This document shows, piece after piece, positions 11,652 through 21,420 of a stretch of 64,000 nt of DNA (its first letter is position 1; each line of letters begins with the position of its first letter). The notes under the pieces are model-generated. The model did no database searches. It saw nothing but the letters and a program-made list of their open reading frames with translations, and was not told where the DNA came from. Both the position numbers and the translations under genes were made by a program. The DNA comes from Metallyticus violacea (lineage: Eukaryota > Arthropoda > Insecta > Mantodea > Metallyticidae). The stretch lies in contig CM060835.1 in the NCBI GenBank assembly GCA_030762175.1, positions 86,206,001-86,270,000 of the forward strand, written 5' to 3'.

Positions 11652-13784
11652 TAATAGTGCAGATTAATTTATCACGTAAATCGCCTATACCACATAGTAT
11701 GAAACTTCCCCGTTTTCGACTACCAGACTCAATTACGTTAACAACGCAGATCGCAATGTTTATGTCAATTAAACGAATGCACTGTTCACATCGCTCGTTG
11801 TACGTATTAAGAGCATCAACACGCAAATGAGACAGTGCAACCAAATTATGTTACACTTGATAAACCGGGGAACTACCGATCACGTGTTTACATTCCTATT
11901 AACGGTTCGATGAGAATACCGCAAGTGAAAATGCAAGGTTCTCTCCTAATTTTAATTGCGCTTCGCAACATGTGGTGTATCTCCCTGCTATGTACATGCA
12001 GTTGTAATGTTACAATGTATAGTCTGTTGACTGCGGAAACATTTTAATTAGCCGGCATTAGTGATGATTTAGTACAACAATTATAAGTATAATATTCACG
12101 TTTACTCTGAAAGTATAAAATATATTTCGAAGTAAACAAATAATTTTTAATCCCTTTGGGACACAAGCTTAGAGAAATTGTGCGGCTTCATTAAAATGAG
12201 AGAAAAATAAGTTCATAAAGAACTACTATGCCCTCAACTAAATGTTATAAGAACCATTATCTATTGTTTTGGAAATTAAAAGATATATTTAGTGTGAGCT
12301 GGTTTAAAGATAAACACTATTTTATAAATCAATCATTAATTAATTAATTAATGATAAATTAATACTTTGTTTACCTTTAATTATAAATATAATACCTATT
12401 GTAGTAAGATTATTTGGTTTGTAATTGGGTAGAAGTTTACTTAAATGTGATATTAAATATAATTTTATATTGTTTAAACCATATAAGTTAAGTTTTTTTT
12501 TTTGTTCAGTGTGGTTTATGCCTTTAATTTTCACTAAAGGTAGTGAAGGGGATTGATTTATTGAAATTTATTGATTTAGGGTGGAGTGAATATTTTGGGG
12601 CTGAAAATATTTATTTTATTTTAATGAGGACTAGAGGATTAAATCAATGCTTTCAAATGAATAATTTAAAATCTTATATAATATTATTTTTGTTACTTTA
12701 ATTTTTTATTATTAATTATTTATTCAGATATCTTATATGGGGTATAACATTGAAGCTGTTAATAATATTAATTTATCTTTGAATAATTAATTAATAATTT
12801 ACTGAATTAAAATGTCAAAAGAAACTAATATAGAAAACAAGATGAACAAAAAATAGAGAAGTTTAAAAACTTACAGAAATAAAATTAGTGTTTGTTACTA
12901 CTATTTCTGTGCAGTACAAAAGCATACTATAATAAAACTTCCCCATATTTTGTTCAATGAATGTTTCAACAATAAAATTCATTTATAAGTATTGATGTAG
13001 AACATTCCGTTCACATAATTCTAATCATTGAATGTGTGGAACTTCAACTCAGAGCCGACTATCATAAGATTGACGAGTTATGCCTATTATCACTAGACAT
13101 CGGAATTTGAATTAAAAGTCTATTTTTTTTCCTATAGAGATAAACTGAAGGTAGTTAGGTCTTCACGTTTTATAATTTTTTTTTTTTTTTTTTTTTTTTT
13201 TGGTTTTGGTTTTAAAAGCATGTTTTGCCCGTTGCGAGCTATTTTAAGGTTCCAGAGTCTAAAAATTTCAATGTGTTTTTTAAACACGTGTTTAATGTTA
13301 TTTTGTGCAGTAATAAAACATCCTTGAATATGACGGGATGGGTTTGGTTATAGGAATAAAGTAATTAAAGGAAATTATTATTTGACTGGAGTGTATGATT
13401 TAGAAAATGATTGAGATCGAATTCTGAGAGTTTGTCAAGAATTCGGTGACAAGACGACTGAGGAAATAGTTTGTGTTTTAAGCACTTCATTTAACACACA
13501 GCCTGCGATGAATTCAGTGGATGGATCGAACAGGGGGAAATAATCCAGGAAATTAAAACATCTCATTCCGAAAATTTAAAGGCGAATTCTAACCAGTAAT
13601 GTGCAATAAAATCCATTTGAAACTCAACAATGGGCACAACAGAGCGACAGAGCTAGTGCAATGTAATAAACTTTCATTATTGTAACGGATTTCAACTTCT
13701 TGCACTTGCAGCTATTTTAACGGTTGGTTAGTAAACAGTTTACTGCGGAAGGGTTATGCGCGTCAAAAGACGCGCTACCGAAAT
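10895..13784. other. No recognisable gene
   Basis: AT-rich. Contains the compound triplet repeat listed separately, a perfect 22-bp AT palindrome at 12333-12354 and a T run at 13176-13201. Small ORFs are without domains. Confidence 0.5.
11573..11650. repeat. Compound triplet repeat CAG-CAA-TAA
   Basis: An ordered run: about six CAG units, then about nine CAA units, then about eleven TAA units. The neighbouring blocks differ by one base per unit, which suggests stepwise drift of a single array. Confidence 0.95.
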
Positions 13785-14328
13785 ATGTCTAAACAAACAT
13801 TTTCTTTATTTTCTAACAAAAGACAGCGTATTGCAGAAGACTATTCTTGAAAGAAATGCTAGAAAGTGATGGTGAATTCCGTAGTGATTCTTCGGTTATT
13901 TTCCCCTCAGTCTGTATGATAAGCGCACTATTTCTGACCGTCCTTGAATCGTCATCAAAGTGTAACATTTTTTGAACGCCAGATAAGTACTAGCAAAAAT
14001 TGGAGTGTAAGTACACTTTATCGTGGTCAGGGTGGGGCTTTTGCGAATTATGTGAAATACATTTAAAAATATTATAGAAGTTCTACAAAAAACAGGTGGA
14101 GTGTTTATTTATATACCTTTCACTAAATTTAGAAAAGTTACCGGAAGCACGGGGAAACTAGAAAAGCACGCCAGGTCAGAAAAACACGCCAAAGTCGTTG
14201 CACTTGAAAATTGTACATTACAGGGATTAACCGCTCCAGTTCAAGCGCAGATATTCAACAAAATGAAACTGAAAAAGCGGGAATCGGCAAGTCGTGTCTT
14301 CTTTAATTCGAAGTGTGTAGTTTCTTAG
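13785..14328 (+). pseudogene. hAT transposase N-terminal relic (TTF/BED-type zinc finger)
   Basis: Starts with an ATG-led basic peptide (13785, 'MSKQTFSLFSNKRQRI') that hits a stop after about 20 codons. It resumes near 14040 with a Cys pair 'CELCE' and continues in shifted frames to 14101-14328, where 'TGSTGKLEKHARSEKHAKV' gives the His side of a TTF/BED-type zinc finger. hAT transposases carry this finger before the RNase-H-like catalytic core; it binds the element ends. The core is not recognisable downstream. A C-terminal hAT dimerisation fragment lies at 16518-16640 in the same orientation and might belong to the same decayed copy, but this is not proven. Confidence 0.55.
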
Positions 14329-15356
14329 TAGGAAGAAATCCCCCACACAACGGAATACGAACCTCTAATACTTAAGAGAGTACTAAAACCCACATTAACC
14401 TTGAAAAGTGAGAAAGGTGCACATATATAGCAATAATACTACCTCAGAATTATTGTATTGTATTGTTAAGGTTCTAGACAGTTAAGATAAAACAGTTCTT
14501 CATTGTATACACTTTTCCTTAGGAAGACAATCTACAAGTTCGTTATGTTGCACCGTCTCCGTCTTTTTATACCTGGTTGAATTGAAGAGTACTACAGCTG
14601 AATGATTCAACCGAACTTAAAGAAGAACAAGAAAAAACGTAACTTGCTTCTTGGGTATTGATGTTAATTTTAGTGGTTCTGTCGCTGGAGACCGCACTCG
14701 GTTTTCCGAAAAAAGGTGTCAAGAGTTGCAATACATTCAGTCGAGCACATGTTTTGTCGATTAGTCACCAAATGGAAGAATAAACTCTATAATAAAATGC
14801 TCATTACATATTGTTGAGGAGCATTTATAAACTTTTTCATGCTTTTCCTAACCGAGAAAATATATTGTACGAAATATAAGTGCTTTAGAATATGTTTTAA
14901 AAACACTCACCTCCGCTAGATCGCACAGTTCATTATGATGCCTTGTGAACACAGGACGTTGCGGATTTGCCAAATTTAGCAGGGGGTATCTTGCTACAAA
15001 TCATGAGTTGCAATTTCATTGCTGGTTTAGTGCCTTTTTACCAAACATTAAATAATACCGTCTCAAACTTAAGTAAAATACTCCAAAACAATCACTCAAA
15101 ATGTTATAACTCCCATGCCAGTTTCTGGGGTTCTGGAATATTTAAGAAACATGGACTGCTTTTGCAATGAACATAGTGCGTAAAATGAAATACTCTAAAA
15201 AACTGTATGTGAACAGTATGTGAACAGCACGAGTTAAACGTCTGCTCTTCACGGAAAACAAAATACAAACTTTGCGAATTCCGAAGGAATGTAAGTCATT
15301 GAGTAGTGCCTATGGAATGAATTTCCATCAATCCTATCTACTAGATACCGTAAAGG

Positions 15357-15357
<1 letters not shown>
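14329..15357. other. No recognisable gene
   Basis: Lies between two hAT fragments. I see no catalytic-core motif in it and the small ORF at 14967-15170 has no known domain. Confidence 0.45.

Positions 15358-15398
<41 letters not shown>
15358..15398. repeat. (TA)n microsatellite
   Basis: Twenty uninterrupted TA dinucleotides. Confidence 0.95.
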
Positions 15399-15402
<4 letters not shown>

Positions 15403-15725
15403 GTGTGTGATAACGGTCTAGCGATCGCAATTTTTGTTATTTCTCAACAATACTCGGCTTATAGCCATCAATGAGAGCACAGCAGACCTTCACTATATCC
15501 CACAATTATTTTAAAATGTAATACTTTTTTAAATGACTTATTTCCCATTTTAATGCCTAAAAATCCTCATGAACATCATAAAATATATTATGTTTATGCA
15601 TTAGACTTGAATTGTGGTAGATGGGTTTGTTAGATTACAAAGAAAAATGAGTCAACTTTCCTATACCCATCATCTTATGGCAGTACCATGAATAACAAAA
15701 CAATACCTCGAGGGTTGTTGATATG

Positions 15726-15763
15726 GTTTATTTACGGACGCTCTTTAGCATCTCAGGTTGATG
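15726..15763 (-). mobile_element. SINE family A, short 3' fragment
   Basis: 'tttatttacggacgctcttt' followed by 'catctcagg' is the reverse complement of the family A tail. The rest of the element is absent, so this is an extreme 5' truncation or a remnant. Confidence 0.6.
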
Positions 15764-16517
15764 ATAAAATTTGTTTCCCTCATTTATTACAATTAAAAGT
15801 TTGTCTTACGTTTACAATAAGGGCATTTGGTGCAAGGGCTTCCACAAAAGGGGAGGGGGGAGCACAGGTCAGCTGCTCCCTCAAAGTTTTTAAAATTAAT
15901 AAATTTCTATTTAATAGCCAGAACACTGATATTTTAAAATAAAGCATTTAAGATGTACATAACTAATAATGTATATTTTCTTTGTTATGTCGATTTTAAA
16001 AATTAGGTTGTTAAATTTACTTCTTAAACCTGATAAATTTTAATCATAATCTACTTTCAAAAATATTCTGCGGACGTCCTTGGTTTGATGATTTAAAATA
16101 TGTTTTATTTGAAATATTTTCCACGTCTTATGCTTTCAAAGTTATTTTTAATTATTAATCATTTAATATTTCAGAAGTGAATATTTTTTCTATGAAATGT
16201 GGACAATAGGTTAGAGGTAGTTGAATACAATGCAGTTAAAGAATGTGTTATGTGTTTTAGACTCTAACGGAGCTGCTTCAGTTGAACGCGAGACAGTTCC
16301 TAATTATTGATTATAAAACAATATAAATGGTATAGCACACACAAGCAAAGTTAACTGTGCTACATGCTAACAATAATGTACGCCTATATCAGACAGCCTT
16401 AACATTCTTAGGAAAGTAAGAGAAGCTCCAAATTGTTTGCAGCGGAAAAGTGGAGAAAATTAAGTTGAAAATAATGCTAGCCAATGTAATGAACTGTACC
16501 AAATGAATTTAACTTCA
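15764..16517. other. No recognisable gene
   Basis: AT-rich. Includes a G-rich 'aaaaggggaggggggag' patch near 15847. No domain seen. Confidence 0.45.
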
Positions 16518-16640
16518 CAAGATGTTAGAGTGGCTCCCATAACTTCTTGTGATATTGAACAGAGTTTCAGGGAGTGGAAATTAAGTTTAAAAAGTAATAG
16601 GTCCGATAATTTAAAACAGTGTTATGTAACTGCTTCGTAA
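16518..16640 (+). pseudogene. hAT C-terminal dimerisation-domain fragment
   Basis: An uninterrupted 40-codon stretch contains 'APITSCDIEQSFREWK', then 'SNR', and ends in TAA. This matches the conserved hAT-family C-terminus, where a Ser-x-x-x-E-R-x-F-S-like motif starts the dimerisation helix; here the Arg is Gln. A related fragment ('CDVERTFSKYK') occurs at about 31385 in this window. No N-terminal or catalytic part is attached. Confidence 0.55.
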
Positions 16641-17283
16641 ACAGACATTTGTAATAAAAGATTACTTGTAATTGCACGAAAATGTTTTTAATTCATTAAA
16701 TACCAATATCAAATAAGTTAACTTCTCGTTTTGTTGTTATCGAGTAAAACTATTAACTGTATAATGGCATGAAGATATAACAAAAATATTTTATGTTATT
16801 TTGCCTCATTTTTATAAATCTGCCCATATTTTGATATTTTAGCTCACATGTGTTTTATGTTTAACTATTTTAATACATATAAATCCTAACTTTTATCAAC
16901 TCTGAAAGGAAACATTTCAGGTCCCCAGATATTGTAATTTTAATATATGAGAACTGAAATTTTGCCCTGTGTTTTTTAGATCTATCACAAGACGTTTTCA
17001 TTCATTAAATGAAAGCTTCGCATGATGTTTTAAAGGAATACGAGACCAATAGTATAATAAGTAAAAAAGGAAAATTAAGATTAATACATGCTATTATTAA
17101 ATAATATACTTATGTATAATATTTCGTACCATCACACATTCTACCGCATTCTTAAGGTTAGTATTGACATATTTATTTACAATTTAAGAGTGCAAAGATT
17201 AAGGTTACATATTCCTAAAAATCATTATATGTAGAACTTCTGTTGTGTTAATATTTATAAAGTTTGTATAGAATGTTTTGAAA
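16641..17283. other. No recognisable gene
   Basis: AT-rich, featureless. Confidence 0.5.
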
Positions 17284-17830
17284 TTCCTATTACAAAGCAG
17301 TAAGATTTGTTACAGGGGATTGTGTGGATAATATTTTGAATAGGAAATAATGTCGAAAAGTGTAACGTTTCCGTGTTAGAAGTAAAACAAAATAAAACCG
17401 GAAGTAACTTAAGTTGCTGATCATGCACAACTGCAGATGATACGAGCCACGCCTATTTCAAGCGCAATGGTTTGTGCACTTCGGTCGGACCTCTGCAAAG
17501 TCAGAGACGGGGTACATATTTTAAGCCCCATCGTCTTGTTGGTGAAGAAGGTTTCCTGCAACCGTTGATTAACTCTTGCTAAAATGGTATGTGATGTGGA
17601 AAATGAGTATATTCGACGTATTCGTCGGACTTGTGTCGTATGACGTAAAGCACCCCGCTCCTTGTAAACCACACAAGTAAACTTGATACCCAGATGTAAT
17701 CTCTTTGGCTCAATAGATGCGAGCGATTTGATTTTGTTTTATTTGTAGCACGGAAACATTACGTTTTGGGATATGGGTTCCTATTCTAAATGTTATCTAC
17801 TCACTCCTTTATACAAGTTTGTAATAGGAA
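17284..17830. mobile_element. 547-bp inverted-repeat element with a transposase fragment
   Basis: The ends are inverted: TTCCTATTAC at 17284-17293 and GTAATAGGAA at 17821-17830. The similarity continues inward for roughly 110 bases on each side with gaps ('aacgtttccgtg' near 17364 against 'cacggaaacatta' near 17750). The middle holds a minus-strand transposase N-terminal fragment. This is the structure expected of an internally deleted, non-autonomous Tc1/IS630-type element. The TA target duplication is not clear. Confidence 0.6.
17421..17672 (-). pseudogene. IS630/Tc1-like transposase N-terminal helix-turn-helix relic
   Basis: Eighty-three codons. The segment 'HTILARVNQRLQETFFTNK' followed by 'RSAQTIALEIGVAR' has the layout of the paired helix-turn-helix DNA-binding region (DUF4817-like) that precedes the DDE domain in arthropod IS630/Tc1 transposases; such regions usually read R-N-x-I-x-x-W-V ... 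R-R-S-A-R-x-H-A-x-x-L-G-I-S. The catalytic domain is missing, consistent with the short parent element. Identification rests on motif layout only. Confidence 0.4.
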
Positions 17831-18659
17831 CTTCGTTACACCTTTACTTTTAAATTTTACGATCCATCTTCATTTTTTAAAACTTATTTTCTGCCTTTTA
17901 AATGTATTCATATAACATTTAAAGGGGCTTAGAGAGCATATAACTGGCAAATCACGAAATTCACAATTAGAATTTAAATATACAAATATTTCGACATTAA
18001 ATTGTATTCCGAAAGCAAATTGCAATTAATTTTCATTCAACCATAAATTACACATAAAAGCAGCTGATAAACTCCATTGCCACTGCAACAAATTTGCATC
18101 ATTGGAAACAGCAGCCGTATTGCTATACTTTTATGGTCAATGGATTAGATATATGTACTCTTTTCAAACGTTTGGATATACTATGTGCTAAAGTAGACAA
18201 AAAAAAAAAAAAAAAAAAAACCCACAAAATAGGGAACTGTTAGCAACAGTTTAACAGTGGTAAATAGACCTCGGATTTTTAGGCCCTCATAAACCAACTT
18301 TTAGGCATCTAAAAAGGCTCTATGATTATAAAAGTGCTACAAGTACAGCTGTAAGAAACTAAAATGCATTTCAGGTAGCAAAAAGTACAATTTTATGCAC
18401 CTAAAATGGGTTTCTGCCAACTTAACTACAACAGCTATACAAATGAAATTAATTAGCGGGCAATGAGCGTTACAATATACAGAGAAAACGGTAACATTTA
18501 TTGTGCTTAGAAACTTTATTTTTATTATATTTTAAATTATGAATAAAGTATTATAATGAAATCATCGGCCTCATTTCCCTATGACTGTTTATATATAAGT
18601 ATCAAAATTACAAACAAATTAACGAATTCAGTAAAAAACTATATTTAATATTACCACTT
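17831..18659. other. No recognisable gene
   Basis: AT-rich with an A run at 18199-18220. Around 18280-18420 short near-palindromic 'tttaggc...gcctaaa'-like words recur, but no element boundary can be fixed. Confidence 0.45.
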
Positions 18660-18895
18660 ATATAGCCTTTATAGACCATGAAAATGCTTTAGATACAGTC
18701 TGACGCTCGACATTAAGAGCAAGGTGTATCCTGCCACATCTACTCAGAGCAATACAAAGTTTATATATAGACACGATAATGGAAGTAAAAACAAATAAAG
18801 GAATAAACATGGATATAGAGATATAAATGGAGGCGTACGACAAGGGTGTCCATTGTCACCAATTTTATTTGATATATCTATACTGGAGGTAAAAA
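18660..18895 (+). pseudogene. LINE reverse-transcriptase relic
   Basis: Recognisable pieces across frames: 'FIDHENALDTV' (palm motif A, normally F-x-D-x-x-K-A-F-D), 'LLRAIQSLY', and 'NGGVRQGCPLSPILFDI' at about 18829-18880 (motif B, nearly intact). This points to a non-LTR reverse transcriptase of the same general type as the thumb fragment at 27.0-27.6 kb. The homology ends abruptly at about 18895. Confidence 0.65.
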
Positions 18896-19355
18896 GTATG
18901 CTACAAGGCTCGGTGGTAGGTAGGTGGGTACTAGGTGATCATTTGTCGTTAATAAACCCAAGACCTGAAACGCTATGTTATGTGCTAGAACCTCCGAAAT
19001 GGGAGGGGGATGGCTGTAGGTAAAGAAATAATTACACACCGCGACAAGTAGTACAGGTCTCATTCATTGGTTAAGGCTGTTTACCAGCGGCGCTGCTTCA
19101 GCTGACTTACCCTTAGCCGTAGCTCGGAGCCGTTAGAGCTCCAGTCCAAAGAACGACAGCGTAGAGAGGTGAACTTCTCAGTCCCGAACGGGAGAGAGTG
19201 GGTATTTTTCTCTGTTTGTGTGACCGCTTGTAAAAGTGTAAAGGCTGTATGTATTAATTTTTTATTAAAGACAATGTTACCTGTGTTGTCCGTAACTTTC
19301 TGGCTGCAATATGTAGTTCCTTATTACATAACTAAAATTTTCACTTTTTATCAAG
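18896..19355. other. No recognisable gene
   Basis: Begins with 'aaggctcggtgg' and 'aggtaggtgggta', a phrase loosely shared with about 28250, so a low-copy repeat is possible. No coding signal. Confidence 0.4.
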
Positions 19356-19368
19356 CGTTGTCTAATTG

Positions 19369-19673
19369 CATTTTATTTTTTAATTGATTGATTTATTTAT
19401 GGACGCTCTTTAACATCTCACGTCATCAGCGTCCCATTCAACTCAGGGCGTGAAACGACCGACAAATTTTGCTCAGAGGCCTCTCTTTCAGGCTCGAGGT
19501 TCTTTTTCGTGCCGTAAATGTACGACACGGGACCCACGGGTTTACTTCCCTTCCGAAGGAAGCCATACTTAGGATTTTTACGCCCGAAAAAATCCATCGG
19601 TCCTGGTCGGGTTCGAACCCGCGATCTTGGATGTAGGAGGCAAGTATGGTAACCACTACATCACCGGGACCGA
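19369..19673 (-). mobile_element. SINE family A, full length, 13-bp target duplication
   Basis: The minus-strand tRNA-like head ends at 19673 ('ggtcccggtgatgtagtgg' on the minus strand). Body and 3' block are complete, and the A-rich tail lies at 19369-19395. The identical 13-mer cgttgtctaattg is present at 19356-19368 and 19674-19686. It inserted next to or inside the SINE family C copy on its right. Confidence 0.9.
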
Positions 19674-19687
19674 CGTTGTCTAATTGG

Positions 19688-20045
19688 AATTCGCAAGTAA
19701 CTCTTATATACACATAGAAACTAGCCTAACGCTAACCTCCAGTAAATCCTAGAAACCGGTGGACCAGTGGTTCGCTACGGCCTGACGGCCTACTCTCGCC
19801 TCCTTTTCGTAAAATATAGGTTGATAGGGGTGGGTAAACACTGTAATGGTGGCAAATCTCATTTGATTCCAGTAGAAAAAAATCTTAAATATCAATTTAT
19901 AGCTCATTGTGTGCGTGGTACTATGTGAGCGAGTAAATCATTGTAATAGTATGGTAAATCTTCTTAACCCCGGCAGAAAAAAAAAAATCAGTTTGTGAGG
20001 ATTAAAACCCACTACCTTCACAAGTCGGATGAGTTATCATGCCGT
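19688..20045 (-). mobile_element. SINE family C copy (minus strand)
   Basis: Shares ordered blocks with 33163-33360 ('ttcgcaa', 'gtaaatcct..aaacc', 'ctacggcctgacg.cctac', 'cgcct.cttttcgtaaa') and with 2238-2590 ('aaatcattgtaat'). The minus-strand head at about 20040-19995 has a weak tRNA-like pattern ('gataactcatccgac', then 'ggtagtgggttttaatcc'). Confidence 0.5.
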
Positions 20046-20185
20046 TGTAGTTGAAAGCCCTATTAGCTAGCTATGTCTGTGAAAGTTCACTACCTTCGAC
20101 TTTCTCCGTGTTCGCTCGGGAGAGGTTCGGGACTGGAGCACTAGCGGTTCCGAGAATTTCGCTAGTGTTAAGGTAAAGTCTTCAA

Positions 20186-20563
20186 CTGTTACCTAATGCA
20201 CAGCAGTCCCTATATCCCACAGCCACCCAAGTTGTTGGAAGAGCTGCCTTTGGAAATCCGACGTGCTTTCAGCAAGAGGGCGCTCCAGCACACTTCGAAC
20301 ACATGAGGTACGTGGCCATTTGAATGACACCTTTGACAACAGATGTATTGGACATGGAGGCTCAATAGCCTGACCCCTTCGCTCACCTGACTTAACACCA
20401 TTGGATTTTTTTTCTGGGGTTACATGCAAACCATGGTGTAAACTCCCGTGGAGACATAACAAGATCTTGCAGCACGACTTCCAGTAGCAGCTGGAGTTAT
20501 CCACTAGATTAGCCGGGAATCCTTCCAAGAGTTCGACACGAAACAACCGGGCGATACACAAAA
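20186..20563 (+). pseudogene. IS630/Tc1-like transposase C-terminal relic, left part
   Basis: In shifting frames: 'FQQEGAPAH' (second catalytic Asp region, Asp replaced by Glu), 'RCIGHGGSIA', 'PPRSPDLTPLDFFFWGYM' (third acidic residue region, well kept) and 'TPVET'. This is the DDE_3 domain of IS630/Tc1-like transposases, which cuts and rejoins DNA at TA sites. The full-length I-type LINE is inserted after 20576, and the last codons of the same relic continue at 26527. Confidence 0.8.
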
Positions 20564-20576
20564 GGTATCGAAGTTG

Positions 20577-20660
20577 ATGATGATTATTGTTTAAGGGGCG
20601 CACAACATCTAAGGTCATTAGCGCCCAAACACACTAAAAACTGCGCCAGAACTAAAAACA
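20577..20660 (-). promoter_or_regulatory. 3' terminal stem-loop of the LINE (probable RT recognition site)
   Basis: On the minus strand the last 60 bases contain GGGCGC (20626-20621) and GCGCCC (20601-20596) around a loop with 'aatgaccttagatgttg', followed by 'ttaaacaataatcatcatc'. The SINE family A tail has the same loop words with a stem GGACGC/GCGTCC. In several LINE/SINE pairs such a shared 3' hairpin is what the LINE reverse transcriptase binds to start copying. That role here is inferred from the shared sequence. Confidence 0.6.
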
Positions 20661-20988
20661 AATAGTTGACACAAATAATATTTTAAAGTAAATAGCAGTA
20701 GCACGTTGTGCAACAAAATAAAAACCCATAACAAGTGGGTGTAACGGTCAACAAATAAAGGACTGGTATTAAAACAGCCGCAATAGCGAAAAACAACAGC
20801 CCTATAATGGTCTAAAAGGGGTCAATAAAACCCTATATCTAACAACACTGCAACAAATAAAAACTGGTAGTAAAACTCCTCAGCAAAAGCTGAAAACAAA
20901 CCAGTATTGTAAAAGTCTAGAAAGGTAACAATAAAAACCCAAAAACAATAACAAGGGCAATATATAACAACTCAATTAAAGACTGGGA

Positions 20989-21420
20989 CTAAAACAATGC
21001 ATCAAATGCTGAAATAACAACAGTCTTAAGAGAGTCTAAAAATGCCGTCATGGATAAAAAGAGAACACCTATCACCTTGCTCCAAAAACCACAAACACGG
21101 ATAAAACGGAGCAATCGCTCAACAGCAACCACATCATCTGCAAGTAATGCCTCAAAAGAGGAGGGCAAACCTAGGCAACGTCTAAAAGCAGCCAGATGAT
21201 GGCATTCAATTAAAATGTGACGCACTGTAAAGGGGTGGTCACAGTGGGGGCAAGCTGGAGCGGGTTGACCATTAAAAAGGTGAGAGTGACTAAAACGGCA
21301 ATGCCCAATTCTAAGGCGAGCTAAAATTACTTCTTCACGACGAACAGCGCGAGAAGAGGTCGACCAGTTAAAAGGGGATGATTTACATTGCCGAAGCTTA
21401 TTGGCGAGTATTAAATCCCA
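20989..21420 (-). pseudogene. LINE ORF2 C-terminal segment with CCHC motif
   Basis: Continues in the same frame as the 960-codon ORF after the TAG at 21421-21423 and stays open to TAG at 20989. It contains 'CPHCDHPFTVRHILIEC' (C-x2-C-x7-H-x4-C), the zinc-binding motif commonly found after RNase H in I and Jockey elements, then 'VERLLRFIRVCGFWSKV'. The in-frame stop before it is therefore a nonsense mutation and not the natural end of ORF2. Confidence 0.85.

Noticed and set aside
11536..11844. 102-codon minus ORF with runs of Tyr and Cys
   Set aside because: It is a translation of the CAG/CAA/TAA triplet array, not a gene.
20193..20618. 141-codon minus ORF
   Set aside because: Antisense of the plus-strand transposase relic; it also runs into the LINE end.
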